The notes under the pieces were generated by a model that saw only the letters and a program-made list of their open reading frames with translations, searched no databases and was not told the origin of the DNA. This document shows positions 39,800 through 52,455 of a stretch of 64,000 nt of DNA, in pieces. This DNA comes from Camarhynchus parvulus (Eukaryota; Chordata; Aves; Passeriformes; Thraupidae). Location of the stretch: positions 20,135,733 to 20,199,732 of the forward strand of contig NC_044574.1 of assembly GCF_901933205.1 (NCBI RefSeq). Reading direction: 5' to 3'. The translations under genes were made by a program, and so were the position numbers. Position 1 is the first letter of the stretch. Each line of letters begins with the position of its first letter.

Positions 39800-39914
39800 C
39801 ACGAAGAGGTCTGCACTACATGTTATTAACACTTCTCTGGTCTCAAACCCAAAGCATAGCACCATAAAAGCTGTAGTGAAGAAATTTACCTCTTTCCTAG
39901 CCAAAACCAGAACA
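39800..39914 (-). mobile_element. ERVL-like LTR 5' fragment, minus strand
   Basis: Read on the minus strand from 39914: TGTTCTGGTTTTGGCTAGG, then 'atttcttcactacagctt', 'ggtgctatgctttggg' and 'gttaataac'. These are the first blocks of the same LTR family as 39035-39617, in opposite orientation. The rest of the LTR is missing or too diverged to follow. Confidence 0.65.
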
Positions 39915-42900
39915 GTAGCTCAATAGCTAAACACTTTTCAATGGCAAATCACTTTTTTTTTTTTTTTTTGCCTGGATGCTAGTAATTTACCATGTTGTCT
40001 TTTTCCCTTATTATCCCAAACTTCTTTCCTCAACAACATACCATTGTTACATACATTTATTGAGAAAATCTCACTCAGTGCTATTGCAGAATATCAATCA
40101 CAATGCACCACAGATAAGCTGAGAAACAACATACTTACATTACTTAAATTAATAAAATATCCAGAACACTTAATCTTTCTACTATAGTACCAGTACTTTA
40201 TTTCATCAACATCTAGTAAGAAACAGTCAGTATAATAGATGTTTCTGTAGAAAAGGTTTTCCTGAAAAATGCTAAGCATTGATAGTTGACTATTGCATTG
40301 CAGAATTTACAATTAACATATAATGGCTCTTAGTCTTTCACTAGTAAGCATGACAATAGTATAGTAATGGTCTCTTCTGCAGTTTGAGTTCTGTGTTTTT
40401 CTTATGGAAAAATACTTTATTTTAGAATATTTTATGTAATTTCTTCTTTAGCCACAGAGAAGTAGTCCTAAAACAGAGTGGTTAAGAGTGTTTGCTTCGC
40501 TGCATTACAACTAGCTTGTTGGCATTAATCAGAAAGTACTATATGATTCATTAGCTGTGAAAGGCTTTAAATAATTGATTTGCAGCGTGGGGGATTAACA
40601 TGGAATCTCATTAACCAAGAAAGTTTGCTATAGTTTTCATTTAAGTAGAATTTACGCTTTGGAGAGTGCTTGATAGGGGAAAAAAACCATAGCTGTCTCA
40701 ACAGAAACTCAGTACTGCCAACATTACAAAACTTCCAACATATTATGTACCTTTTTATTTAATAGTTGAACATATGTCTGATATAATAGCAAACCTGTGG
40801 TGCACATTGGACACATTGTTTGATTGAAATGTCTGGTTGATGGTTTTAATTATATTTTTGTTTGTTTGTTTATTTGTTTTGCTAAAGATTATGTGGGTTA
40901 GATGAAACTTGCTGTAGATTGACTATAAATATGAGAATTTTTTAATACCACTGGGGAGTTCAAGTCTCATGGATTAAACTACTCTGAGGTCCTAGATATT
41001 TTACTAACAAATGAGAGCAGGAAGTGGGTTACTGAGTGTAGATGTTTTCAAAGACATGTTCGTCTGTTTTACATCTACATCTTTCTCCTTAAAAGCTGCT
41101 TTTTCAATGTTGCAGATCAGTTTCCTGAGAAGAAGCCCATTGCTTATATGCTGTGTCTGTTCTAGGGATTTTTTCTTCTGTTGAATTCTAACACCAGTGA
41201 CGTGGAAAAAAATTAGTTGAATGTAATTTTCTGTATTTTGACCTGATTCATGTCAGAGATATCCTAGAAAATAATTATTCTGATTCTTGCACAGTCTCTT
41301 TTTTATCATTAAATAAATGTATTTACCAAAGTTGCTACTACTGTGTTAAAGCATCCCTCTAGCATGAAATAGAAGAACAAAAATATATTTTTTAATAACT
41401 AATATTTTTGCAACAATTTGTTTATCAAAAAGTGCTTTCAATTTTATCAACATTGTATATTAAAAGATTAAATAGGGTTCCATAATGTCAGATCAGTTTT
41501 GTCCAGCCTTCCTTTCTATTTCTGATATCTGCCATTTTTCGGTGCTTATAAAAAACCATAAAATAATCTGTTCATAGAAAAACTGTCTTCCTCCAAGTAC
41601 TTAATGACTGGTGAATGCATTGAAGCATTAGTGTTTCTATCCCTCCTAGACTTTCACACATCAAGCACATATGAACCGTCTCTACACACCTAAGCTTTTT
41701 TGGTTACGAGTTATTACTACATTATTAAATCAAATTTCTTCTGCTCTCCATGTCCATGGCAAACTTTGCCTTCAATATTCTTTCCCTAATGAAACAACCT
41801 GTAATATTAATAATTTTTTCTTTTTTTTTTTTTTAATGGTGTGGATCAAACTGTGTACACTTCTTTACACAGACATTTTTCAAATTCCATACAAACTTGT
41901 ATGTGCAGTTCTACTGCACCACCTTTACACTTTTCTATACTCTTATTCTTTAAACCCTAGCTTAGGAATATTTTATTGGGTTTTTTAGCTCACCTGAGCC
42001 AAGTGGTTGTCTACAATATCCTTCCTCATTTATTTTTTCTTCCCTTAAATGATGGATGTTTACTAGAAAGGGGAGAGAGTAGGGGGAAGAGTTTTGTGTT
42101 TGCCCAGGTGTATATTGATTTAAGCGTATATTTGACCTCTTCATTTAGGTTTCTTTCCTCTGTCTGGTTTCATAACCTAAACCATTCCTGCTCCTTTTCC
42201 GGTGCTAGCAGAGTAGAAGAACTTTGGTTTGGGATACTGACAATCTGCTAGCTGTTGTATAAAGCAAAAACTCTAAGTCTTCAAAGCATTGTAAATTTTA
42301 TAATCTTTTCTTGATATAATTTTCTATATGACTCAATGAAATTCTGGAGTTTTTTTATGCCTGCCCACATTTGCATAAGAAAAGAAAAACACTTTAGAAA
42401 AATACCATGAAAATTTCTTCATTTCTAATTTCTATATTTTCTCTGTTAATCTCACAGTAAATCTTAAATTTTGGCACTAAGGTATATTATGAGATTCTTA
42501 GTGTAAATCTATAGTGTCTGTTTTAATAAGCATCATATTAAACAGTTTGGGTAGAAGTGTTAGCTATGAGTTTTTTCATTATTCACGCTATCAGCTCACA
42601 TACAATTCCAGCATAACTTTCATGGTGTTTTTTATCATTTTATGGGAGGATCACAGGTCCTCAATAGGCAGTTTTGATCCACTGCCCTCCTAATATGTAG
42701 CCTTAATATTTTCACAAGAGAGATGATTTAGAACAATGATCAGCAGGCTGGAAAAAATAAAATAAAAAATATAAAAAACCCTAAACAAGAATGATTATGA
42801 ACATAAAATTATCTCACTTCACTGAGCAATCTCCAGTAGAGGTGAGGCTCCTTAGAACAGAGGAGTCAAGGATTTGACAGTGCTGCCACATAATATGTGC

Positions 42901-44383
42901 TTCTATTGCCATTAGTCTGACAGTTCTTTTAAGCAGAAATTCTATTCCATATCTCAAGAAGGTCACCATTGAAAATTCAGGTACAAAAATTAAATATTTC
43001 ACAAACATGTAGTAATGTGTAACTCGCTTACTTCTTTCTATATGAACTTCAGCAAAATAATTATCTTCAACAACTTGTTCCAAGTAAATTATTGTGATTT
43101 TAACATTGTGGTGCTATAGAACAGCTTGTGTTGTAGCTGCATTTAAAGAGGATAAAATATAGAAAACTAAACATGTGGGACATATCTGTGTCTGTACTAT
43201 CTGTTCCTGTAAGACAGAAAAGTAGACAAATAAAATTAATAAAATAAATCAAATTGTTTTCTGAAATGTTCTAAATGTTTAAGAACTATTTCTCCCTACT
43301 AAACCAGATTCAATACAACTAAACCTTTCAAATTTAATTAAAATGTAGTACAGCATATTTTTTCTTTCTCTGTTCTATCACAGACTGAATCTTATCTGAT
43401 CTTACTAGAATCAGGTCAAAAATCTGAAAAATTGTGAATAACAAGGAGTGTAGCATGAAAACTTTTTTCAATTTAATCTCCTGTTCTGGCATCATACAGC
43501 ATAGAAAATATTATTTCTCTCAATACTAGCAAAAGGCCATTGGCTTTTTATTGGTCTGACCTGACTTTGATAGCTGTGATAGCATTTGTCCAGCAGACAA
43601 GTAACTATTGCCTAAAATTCTTTTAGTTAAACTTTAGTTTAACTTTAGTAATGAAAAGAAAAAGGTGTACACTGAACTGTTGATGATTCCTAAATAACAA
43701 CTGTTGTAGTAGGATAGACACAGAATGATACCCAAGGCCCAGGATGAAACCTTGTGAATCAGGCAGAACTGGACTTACGTATATTTGTATTGTTACCATC
43801 AAATTTATTTTCACCTAGAAGTGCCAACAACAGTGGTAATGAGAAAACAGCACACTGATAAAACTCTTCATTATATGAGCACCACAGATTGCCTCCCTAG
43901 ATCTCAGCTGGGAAGCAATAGAATCTAGAGAAATTTAGATCTCAAAGTAACACATTTCAGTTAGAATTTTAAGAAATAAAGATCCTGCTTAAAACTGTAA
44001 TCACACAATAAAATAGGGAAAAACCAGACAGTCAAAATAAGAACTAAAAAAAAAACTGTCTTAATACAATATTTAATATTATTGGGGAAAAAAAAAGAAG
44101 CAACAACAAAAAATACCACAAAAAAACTCCTGTGTCTAAATTTATATTTTACTTCGAAGTACAACTAAATCTGTTAGAAATGAAATCTTACTCATCAAAT
44201 TTAAGCTGAGAGGCAGTGAGAGATAGAGTTTAAAAGGAAAAGGATGTAAATCCTGAAATGAACACAAGTTCTCTACTGGAATGAGTTTAAACTCTTTTTA
44301 CCTTATTTTTACATTTTAATCACAAATGCTTTTCAAAATTATTTTCAAAAGTTTTTAAATTATCTTGAAATGTATATGTTATG
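39915..44383. other. AT-rich non-coding stretch
   Basis: Long T runs near 39953-39969 (inside the flanking LTR fragment's border) and 41819-41836. The block at about 40480-40640 has mixed base composition and could be a conserved non-coding element. Open frames reach 105 codons (41671-41988), but that one runs through the T tract. Nothing is recognised. Confidence 0.5.
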
Positions 44384-44497
44384 CATATCTATAGATAGAT
44401 ATGCATACTATAGATGATATAGATTTAAATATAGGTAATACAGATAATATAGATAGATATAGATATAGATATAAATATAGATATATCGTTAGATAGT

Positions 44498-44547
<50 letters not shown>

Positions 44548-44580
44548 TAAATGTAGATATAGATGATACCGATATGTAGA
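44384..44580. repeat. (GATA)n microsatellite with degenerate flanks
   Basis: A pure GATA run of about 12 units at about 44498-44547 is surrounded by degraded GATA/TATA units. The 87-codon open frame on the minus strand with repeated LSIY is produced by the repeat. Confidence 0.95.
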
Positions 44581-47413
44581 TTGCTGTCTGCTGCAAGTAC
44601 AAATTTATACTTAAGTTGACAAATATATTGTCCATTCTTCATAGTAGCTAATCTACTTCTTCATAAGAGGAACCTGGCCTATTTACTTATTTCCAAATTG
44701 TTTGCAATTTTCATGTTTGATGGCCATCCAAGTTACTTTGAGTAGGATAAAATCTGGGTAGGGTGTATTTTTGTTATTGTCAATCATGTTCCCTAACATT
44801 TTACTGATGTCATTTTCTCTCACGGTAATTTTGAACCATTTCATGTGTTAAGTAACAGACACAGGCATAGTGAAGGAGTTAAAATCATGTTTTGGTTGCC
44901 TGGTAATGCCAGAATTCACTAGATTCAGACTTCTGAATACAGAGAAGTAATTTCTCTCAAATTAAAACTACTTCAATGAAGCACACACAGTGCACAAGAA
45001 GAACTAGTTTTCACTCTTGGCTTTATGAAGACATTGGATATATTGCAAAGCTATTATTGTCTTCTTCCCAGTCATTTCATCTAAACAAAACTGATTGTTT
45101 CTCAGAGATCATGTTTTATAATTGTCTTACCATTATTGTCTCTGAATGATTTATTTTGCCAGAAGACCAAGTGGCATTTTTTGCAGATTAGGAATATGCT
45201 CAAGGTGCTGGCAAAACTGCAGATTTTAATTAGATTACATTATGTACAACTATGCATGACATAGAAACATTTTTGTTAGTACGTGGAATGACAGATAAAT
45301 TAAACTGTCCTTTCTGCTTTGTATAAATACCATATCAGAATCTGATGGGAGTCATTATATTACAGAAACATATTGAGATGATAAATATATTATAAAATCC
45401 AACACTGCTTGGACAAAAAGATGCAAACTACACTCCTGAAATCTTAGTGTTCCTTACTTCAGAGGTTTGGGATCTTTAGGATCTCTTCTCATTCTTCAGT
45501 TATTTGTGCAGTTTTCTCTTTCTAGACAGAATAAGAATCAGAAGCCAAGAGGAGACAACTTGCCAGGTCTCTGCAGACCATAGCTGAACACTGCAGTTGC
45601 TGGTGCATCAGTCATTCTAAAATCTCATGCAGAGCAGCCAATGCAGAGTGCTCAATGCCTATATTACATCCCAGACTTTATTGTCCTGTGTTTCCTCATG
45701 AGTTTCTGCTTTTGTTGTTGTTGATTGTGCTGTTGAGTGTCTAAAAACCATAATTCTAAAGGAAGCCTAACCAGAGGTACAACAGCCTCCGAGGCAAACA
45801 GGAAGCATAACATCTAAGGTGTGAATGTTTTAAAGTTTGTGATGACTGATTGGGGTCTTTGATTGTTTAAGTGCTGCAAGGGCTACAGGGAAAAATTAGT
45901 AAAATAGCATCCTCACTTGGAGTGATTTGAATAATACCATAACAATCACGGCCACTTGACAGCTTTTTATGTTTGACTCCAGGAACCAGCCTCATTGTGT
46001 CTTTTTTTTTTTTTTTATTGCCAGATGGAATTTAGTCATCCAATGCAGAGAAAAGAGAGGAAAAACAATAGTTTTAAATTAATCACAAATTTTTACTACA
46101 GTCTCTGAGACCATTGTAACCTACACAATGGTCTCTCATCTGGGAGATCTCATCTGGGGTTTAGCAATCAAATTCCATTTTGTCTTCTGTTTTAATAGTA
46201 ACAAAAGAATTAGTAGTTTTTCTATGTAGTGAAATATTCATTGCCACCCCCTTTCTTTAATAGGTTTAATCTGTTTTTCATTCATTTACTGATATTTTCA
46301 AATGCATTACTACAAAGCTAAATAAAACAGTTAATTCGTAATTCTTGGATAGATGCATGAATAGATAGATGTACACGCTTTAATGGTGTTTTTTGCTTGC
46401 ACAAGAAAGTTTCCCACAAGGCAGTAAGTTTTTTTAAATATAGATAATTCTCTCAATTACTATTATTAGTTTGAAGAAAGGTTATCTCAGATTTTCTGTG
46501 TCAAATGTATATAACTTTTTATTCAGCCTACATTATTTTGTCTCTTTCTGAATCCTTACATAATAATAAAACTATCAGGAAGGACCTAAGGAAGTCCTCA
46601 TAAAAAAAGATCTTACAAATTTGTATTGTAACATTTTGTTGTATAAACTTAGACAATTGCTGAGGAATGTATTCAATTTTTTTTTCTCTATTCTATGGGG
46701 GTTTTTTTATAAGCTTTATTAGAGTATCTATATAATTATACATTTTGTGCCTAGGCAATACATAGTCCTTATTTTTGTTCCTGTGAAACTCAGTAAACAG
46801 TCTTTTAATCATTTAGTCATTGTAATCCTTGTTTATGTGGACAATCAATTTGTAAATGTTCTCATGTGAATAAGACCAACATCTGGATTTCCCAACCCAG
46901 CATGAGCTTTGATAACCATGACAATAAGATTGTATTCTGCCTATTGCAACTATTAATTTGCTGTTGGGGCATCCTAATAATTTTCACTGTCCTGCTTTAA
47001 CTAATGATTAATTGAACAATAAATTTAAACTTTAATGGTCAAAACCCTCAACGAATAAATAGAGCTTGGGAAGATAACAACCAGAATTTGTATCAATACA
47101 GATTTAATAAGTAGATTTATAAAACTATAAACAGGACAATCAAGACCTTATTATCTTCACTTTAGAATGAATATAATTGCTATTGAAATATGAGAGACAA
47201 TGCATATTGTAAATGCAGATTTAAGAATTTCCTCTTAGGAATACCAGAGGATTGATTTAAAGCATATAGTTATATATAAGCCTGGGGTTTTTTCAGATAC
47301 TGTAGTTTAGATGGTAAATAAACTACTTAGAGAACCTCAGAAAACAATAAAGTTAGTATTTAGGATAAAACCATGACGAGTTTCAAAACTTACATTGTAT
47401 ACACTAATAAAAA
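44581..47413. other. AT-rich non-coding stretch
   Basis: It contains a T run near 45991-46007 and the hairpin at 46107-46135. The block at about 46870-47040 contains several ATTA/TAAT words and balanced composition and might be a conserved non-coding element. No gene was recognised. Confidence 0.45.
46107..46135. repeat. Perfect 11-bp inverted repeat
   Basis: Arms gagaccattgt and acaatggtctc are separated by 7 bases (aacctac). No T tract or other terminator-like context is relevant in a eukaryotic genome. It is probably incidental. Confidence 0.85.
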
Positions 47414-47900
47414 TATCCTGGTTTCAGATGGGACAAAGTTCATTGTCTTCTTATTAGCTGGTGCAGGCCCATGTTTGGGGTTCAGTGTGATATAATGTTT
47501 AGCTCTTGTTAAATGGTGCTTAGTGTCTGCCAGTGAGCAGGTGCACAAAAGGCTGGGAGGAGCAGGGTCAGGACAGCTGACCTGAACTGACCAAAGGGGA
47601 GCTCCATAACACAGAGTATCATCCCCACTCCGTAAACTGAGGGAGTTCTCTGGAAGGAGGACTGATCACTGTTGGGGATGGGGACTGTTCACTCTGTGGA
47701 GAATGAACAATTACACTCTGCATCACTCATTTCTCTTGGGTCCTGTTAGTAGTAACTTTTTTTTTTTTTTCCCAATTAATAAGTTGCTGTTATCTCAATC
47801 CACGAGGTTTACCTTTCAATTCTGATTCTCCTCCTCAATGACAGGGAGGAAGTGAGTGGCTGCATAATACTTCATTGCTACCTCAAGTTAAATAATGATA
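47414..47900 (+). mobile_element. Old ERVL-like solo LTR, plus strand
   Basis: A diverged relative of the 39-kb LTR: TATCCTGGTTTCAGATGGGA start, 'gtcttcttattagctggtgca', 'gacctgaactgaccaaagggg', a CAATTACACTCTGCATCA block, 'atctcaatccacgaggttta' and a degraded end (agttaaataatgata). Runs of A on both sides fit a 5-bp duplication but are uninformative. The heavy divergence suggests an old insertion. Confidence 0.75.
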
Positions 47901-50704
47901 AAAAAAAATTAAATTTTTCTTGATTAATGAAAATAATAATAAAAATATTAAACTTAGATGTACGAAATCTTTTCAACTTCATTCTTCCTAACTTCCTAAC
48001 TAATGTACCTAATTTCAGAAAAAAGTGCTATCATTGAGCATTAAAAAATTTATTGTTTCTTTATCTCTCAGCTGATTAGATTCATTTCCATTTAAAATAA
48101 ATAATCTTTACAGGAAATAAAAGCATACAATTACCATGTTTCACTTGTTTTTTCTAAAGTTCTTCCTATGGAAAATGCAAACATACTCTTTTCTTTCAAA
48201 ATTTCCAAATCCTAAAATCTGCTCATCTCTCAATTGGGGAAACAACAGAACTTCTTTCCAGACCTCAAACCTGTAAGAACCTAGTAGAGCAATCCCAGTT
48301 ATATATGCCGTTGCACACCAAAGAACTTAATCATAGATACTTTTACTTACTTCTTCATGGCTCCACAGGACATTGAAGCCCGTGCTAATGTTGAATTAAC
48401 TTCCTCAAATTTAAGCTCCAATGTTGCATAGTCTGAGAATCTTCTAATAACTTTCTGCAGAGTTTGAAATTGCATATATAACAAGAGGATGAATTTTAAA
48501 AAATGAGTAAAAATCATTTATGTAGATTCCTGATATTCCATTCTCCTGAATGCAGCTCTTATCCTTCAGACATTGCTACTAACAAACCTATAAGAACTAG
48601 GTATTAAAAGCAAACTATCATCAGTATTTCTCTGCATCATTAAACATAAAGAACATTAACTAAGAAAATCAGTGTAGAACCCAATTAATTACAACAGAAG
48701 GAACAGAAGGGAAGCAAAAGAGTTTTCAAATGTGTTCAATAGCCTCATCTCAAGCATTTGTATATGCACCACAAAAAGCAAAGCTATGTAGTCTGTAATA
48801 CAAGTATGAATGAAATAGAACTATTAATTAGATAACATCTGTCTCTGGAAAGTTGTTTTTTTTCTGAGAGTTTATTTTGATATTAATATCATCCATTCAC
48901 TTTAAATGATTACATCAGTTAGTGGGGAAAAAAATCCATTGAGAAAAAATCCACAAAAAAACACCATGCACAAATGCATGTCCAGACAGATCCATGGATT
49001 TTTTTGTGGTTGTGCTCTATAACAGTATATTCTACCTTGTTTGCATGTTACATATTGAAGAAAATTTAATGGAATTTTTAGCGTATATTTGAAATGTGCG
49101 TGAAAATTTTATTTAAAATCAAATCATCTTCACAGATTTTTTTCACATAATCATTGAAGTTTGCTTTCATTTCATCTGTCTAAAGGAGCAATCTAAGTTC
49201 TAGGTCATTAGATTTAAATGTAACGTTTCCATCCAACCCAAAGAAAATAAAATACTTATCTTTGAGAACTTATCTTTGAGAAACGCCTATTTCTCCTCAT
49301 GAGTGATGCAGAAAAAAGGATGAAATGAAACTATTTAAGTTTTCATCATCAAAAACTGGATGAGATCAAATCACTTCCAGTAGCTTTATTAACATACACT
49401 GAGATGTATTTAAAAATCATCTTAGTAGACAATTGTTGAGAAAGAAAGAACAGTGCTAAGTGAAAAAAGGAAGAAAAATTGTTAACACAAACTATGAAAA
49501 TATGGCTATCACAATTATTGACAAGCTAAAAGCAATAAAGATATCTTACTAATATAAAATATAGCCCCAACCAAGGTAAAAACACAGTAAAATTGTTGTT
49601 AAGTCAGTTGAATAGTTTTATGATTCAGACATGAAGAGCGAGGACAAAATTTTATGCATTTTTGTAGGTTTACAGCAAGATTACAATCACCATGGTAACA
49701 CTTCTCATATTAAAAATGTAGGATAATAGATTTTGACTAGTTACTCATCTGCATCTTAATTTTCTGAGACAAAAAAGATACTGTTTCAATTTGTTGATGA
49801 TTACAGGATCACACTTTTGTCTTTATTAATAATTAATGAATTAATATATTTTGCATAAATATATGGGACCTTGAAGATTAAAATTTTACAAATGGCGTGA
49901 CTGAAGTGCACTATAAAACAACAGAAATAAACAAAGTCCTAGCAGCTTTTTCTGTTATCCAGACACTTCTGATCCTTAAACTCCATTAATGAACATGTTG
50001 TTTTTGGGTTTTTTTGCCAACAACTAACATTATTTACAAACAAATCATGCCTACTATTCATCTATTCCATTTTGAACAATTTACTTTTGTGGAGTACTGT
50101 TACATTAACTTCAGAGGAAATCACTCGCTGAGCCTTGTAATCAAGGCCATCAGAATATTCATATTTACCACTTTGTGATTTCGTGTTTAATTACCAGTGC
50201 ATTGCCCATTGTATTCTTGTGACTGAGACATCATATGGTTCCTGCTAGTCCTGCTGGCTCTGTTCCTTTCCTTGCCTTTGTTTTGGCTCTGAAATTTGGT
50301 CATTCAAATGACCAAAATATCATCTTGCTTCCAGCTGGTTGCTGCTTATGTGATGACAGTTATCCCCATAGTTATCCTAGTTATTTCATAATGTATAACA
50401 TGCTTTTGTTCCCTGATATTAGCATTCATATTTCATTTATTTAAATATTTTTCTATATAATTTGTGCTTTAAAATGAAACTCTGTGGTTGTCATTCAGAA
50501 AACAATAACGTTTTTTGAAAATCCATTTTATAAATTAGCAGCTCTAAGTAAAAAGCTTGAATATGCTTCCAGATTTCATGCAAATTATGGACTATTACTT
50601 TTCAGAATTCAAGCTTGCACATAATTGTTTCCTGGCATTAGGATGTTTCCCTTTTATATGAATCTAAACTAAGCAATGGAACTTTGCCAAAGTCCAGTTG
50701 AAAC
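47901..50704. other. AT-rich non-coding stretch
   Basis: Apart from the exon-like block at 48351-48454 nothing is recognised. Open frames are under 70 codons. Confidence 0.45.
48351..48454 (-). other. Candidate internal exon, minus strand (unproven)
   Basis: On the minus strand a CTGCAG acceptor precedes 48454 and a consensus donor GTAAGT follows 48351 (plus-strand acttac, 48345-48350). The 104 bases between are open in only one frame, giving 34 codons plus two bases; the peptide begins KVIRRFSDYATLELKFEEVN and ends SCGAMK. The charged, helix-like peptide and the higher GC content than its surroundings look more like a real exon than most open stretches here. The pyrimidine tract before the acceptor is weak. 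I cannot name the protein. If real, the window lies inside a minus-strand gene with very long introns. Confidence 0.3.
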
Positions 50705-51725
50705 CTAGGCATGGTCATGGAACCATGAGACTGGTTTGGATTGGAAAAGACCTTAAAGATCATGTAGTTCCAGCATTCTGCCATGGGCAGGACAGCTTTC
50801 ACTAGACTGGATTGCTTAGAGTGGCCTTGAACTCCTCCAGGGATGGGGCAGCCAGTTTCCCTGGGCCACCTGTTCCAACGCCTCACCACCCTCATGGTAA
50901 AGAACTTTTTCCTAAGATCTAATCTAAACCTATTTTCTCTTAGTTTGAATCCATTCCCCCTTGTCTTGGTACTACATGCTCTTATAAAAGGCCTTTCCCC
51001 ATCTCTCCTGAAAGATCCCTTCAGATACTGGAAGGCTACATTTAGGTTACCCTGAAGCCTTTTCCACAGTGAGTAACAAAATTCTTTTAGTTTTTCTTCA
51101 TAGGAGAAGAGCACCATCCCTCTGATCAACTTGGTGGCTTTCCTCTGGACTTATTCCAACAGGTCCATGTCCTTCCTCTTCTGGATGCAGCACTTCAGGT
51201 GGTTTTTCCTGAAAGCAGAGTAGAGGGTGCTTTGGAATAACTTCTTGTTCTATGATCTTCCTAATCACAGAGGTAACCTGACAGATCAGTAGTTCTCAGG
51301 GTCATAATTTCTTCCCTTTTTAAAAATAGGTAATATGTTTCCTTTTTTTTCTTGCATTCACTTGGGACTTCCTCTTACTCCTATGATTTTTCAAATATCA
51401 TGGAGAATGGCAATGTAACTTGGCAATTACATCAGCCAATTCCATCAGGACTCGGATTCCTCTCATGGGGTCTGACCTATGTACATTCAAGTTCATCAGG
51501 TGGTTGTGAACATGATTTTACAGTGGGAAGCACTTTGCTTCCTCGGGCCCCATGCTGCTGTCCATCCACTCAAGACATATGGAGAGAGTGGTTGCCATAG
51601 AAGAATGAGGCAAAAAAGTCATTGAGTACACCAGCCTTCTCCTCATCCATTGTTTACTGGAGGGTAACCACACTTTATACATATGCCTAGCAATCTCCCT
51701 GTGACTGATGCATAACAAGAGCCAT
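50705..51725 (-). mobile_element. CR1 LINE fragment, about 1 kb
   Basis: The longest CR1 piece in the window, on the minus strand. From its 3' end at about 50705, reverse-strand landmarks follow in order: 'ttggattggaaaagacctt', 'ccatgggcaggacagcttt', 'ctgggccacctgttccaac', 'ctaatctaaacctattttc', 'gatcaacttggtggctttcc', then sequence further upstream in the element. The minus-strand open frame 50638-51129 (163 codons) runs through it and includes RLDLRKKFFTMRVV, a peptide often translated from CR1 3' ends. There is no endonuclease or reverse transcriptase frame, so it is inactive. Confidence 0.88.
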
Positions 51726-52189
51726 CCTCACATACCTGTCATTCCTGGAGTGAGTTTCCAACACTGTTTTCAGTGTTTGACTACAAGACAAGTTACTGGT
51801 TGTATATCAACAAAGGAAGGGGTATAGATAAATGGTGACAAGATGGCGTCCCAGATCATTAACTAACTACATTAAGAGCCAAAGGGACTTAGGAGATATC
51901 AAAATTATTTCTATTGTAAATCCTAACAAATACCAGACACAACATAAGGGGATTCATCAGAGAATGAATGCATTCATGATTTACTCTGCCTAATGTCAAA
52001 ATAATTTTTCTTTTTTCTTTCTAACTTATGGTAGGACCAGGTCTGATTGTAGGTGATTGACTGACACATCAATCAGTTCAAGGGACAAATGCATTTGAAA
52101 ATAGCTCTTTTTTTAAGGGCAACATCAAATAAATTATTATTTAGAATGGAAATCTCCCACAATGAGATGATTTTCACTGTTTTAGAAAG
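51726..52189. other. Unannotated stretch between CR1 and LTR
   Basis: No recognised feature. Part of it may belong to the 5' region of the LTR that follows, because the start of that LTR could not be fixed. Confidence 0.4.
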
Positions 52190-52455
52190 AGTGAAGAGGC
52201 ACCAACAGTATACCACTGGATCCACAGTGGTGACTATCTTCAGCTTGACGTCTCCCTTCTCTCTTACCCCACCTCTCTCTCCCTCTCCTCTTTTATCTTT
52301 CTTTCTAGCTCTCTGCCTCACATTTACCAGTAAATAAATAAAATCTATGTTGTTGTTGTTGACTTTCGCATATGGACTTATTTGCACCTTGATTTGGGCA
52401 GAGGCATCTCTTACTAATAGGATCATAACCATCTGTAGCTCAGTTTTGGTAAGAC
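52190..52455 (+). mobile_element. LTR fragment, plus strand, family A
   Basis: It is homologous, in opposite orientation, to the LTR at 19260-19800. The order is CCACTGGATCCACAGTGG, a pyrimidine-rich run, CTCTGCCTCACATTTACCAG, overlapping polyadenylation signals AATAAA (52333-52338 and 52337-52342), then TTTGGGCAGAGGCATCTC. The GTTGTTGTTG run after the polyadenylation signal is a small local expansion absent from the other copy. Ends are approximate. Confidence 0.7.

Noticed and set aside
42814..43083. 89-codon open frame on the minus strand
   Set aside because: The peptide matches no family I know, and no convincing splice acceptor precedes it; the length is within chance expectation.
44379..44642. 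87-codon open frame with repeated LSIY
   Set aside because: Produced by the GATA microsatellite.
46107..46135. 11-bp hairpin as a possible terminator or structured RNA
   Set aside because: The genome is eukaryotic, the hairpin stands alone, and it has no flanking conserved structure or T run that would give it a role.
50638..51129. 163-codon open frame on the minus strand
   Set aside because: The translation (RLDLRKKFFTMRVV) is the familiar reading of a CR1 3' end; it is LINE sequence, not a host gene.
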